This document shows, piece after piece, positions 61,195 through 64,000 of a DNA stretch of 64,000 nucleotides (position 1 is the first letter of the stretch; every line of letters starts with the position of its first letter). The position numbers and the translations under genes are program-made. Source of the stretch: Durusdinium trenchii (taxonomy: Eukaryota > Sar > Dinophyceae > Suessiales > Symbiodiniaceae); assembly GCA_963970005.1 (NCBI GenBank), contig CAXAMN010018890.1, positions 669,572 through 733,571 on the forward strand, written 5' to 3'. The notes under the pieces are model-generated. The model made no database searches, had not been told where the DNA came from, and saw only the letters and a program-made list of their open reading frames with translations.

Positions 61195-64000
<2,806 letters not shown>

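Overview
The window reads as nuclear DNA of a dinoflagellate, most likely a Symbiodiniaceae-type genome. The evidence is direct. Two conserved genes, succinyl-CoA ligase alpha and actin, can be rebuilt exon by exon. Their introns begin mostly with GC or GA instead of GT, and almost every acceptor is AG followed by G. Exons are tiny (19 to 212 nt) and separated by introns of up to about 2.9 kb. The DNA is rich in microsatellites, decayed repeats and leucine-rich-repeat debris, and two runs of exactly 10 N mark scaffold gaps. Nothing resembles bacterial operon structure; most long open frames are chance frames inside introns.

Layout: (1) 1-10 kb, minus strand: the last three exons of an unidentified gene (2658-3646), with further candidate exons up to about 8.1 kb. 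(2) 10.36-22.40 kb, minus: an 18-exon gene for the alpha subunit of mitochondrial succinate-CoA ligase, complete from the mature N-terminus to the stop codon. (3) 22.4-29.3 kb: mostly non-coding, with a few candidate exons. (4) 29.28-39.11 kb, minus: exons of an AI-2E (UPF0118) family membrane transporter. (5) 41.4-48.9 kb: a minisatellite, a truncated ISXO2/IS1595-like transposase, a pyrimidine tract with an assembly gap, duplicated and inverted modules, and a frame-broken BspA-type LRR gene. (6) 49.0-54.4 kb, minus: a coding-like block with few introns but several frameshifts, including the C-terminal core of a UPF1-like SF1 helicase. (7) 54.48-55.36 kb: an (AGT)n-type array of nearly 900 bp. 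(8) 57.7-59.5 kb, plus: C-terminal exons of an unidentified basic protein. (9) 61.2-64.0 kb, plus: actin, eight exons, running off the window.

All supported genes left of about 54 kb lie on the minus strand and all right of about 57 kb on the plus strand. The window therefore holds one divergent strand switch, matching the unidirectional gene blocks known from dinoflagellates. The genes do not form a pathway: SCS-alpha is a TCA-cycle enzyme, AI-2E a membrane permease and actin cytoskeletal. Exon boundaries were worked out by hand from reading frame, splice dinucleotides and remembered family motifs. Frame and phase add up exactly for SCS-alpha and actin, less completely for the others.
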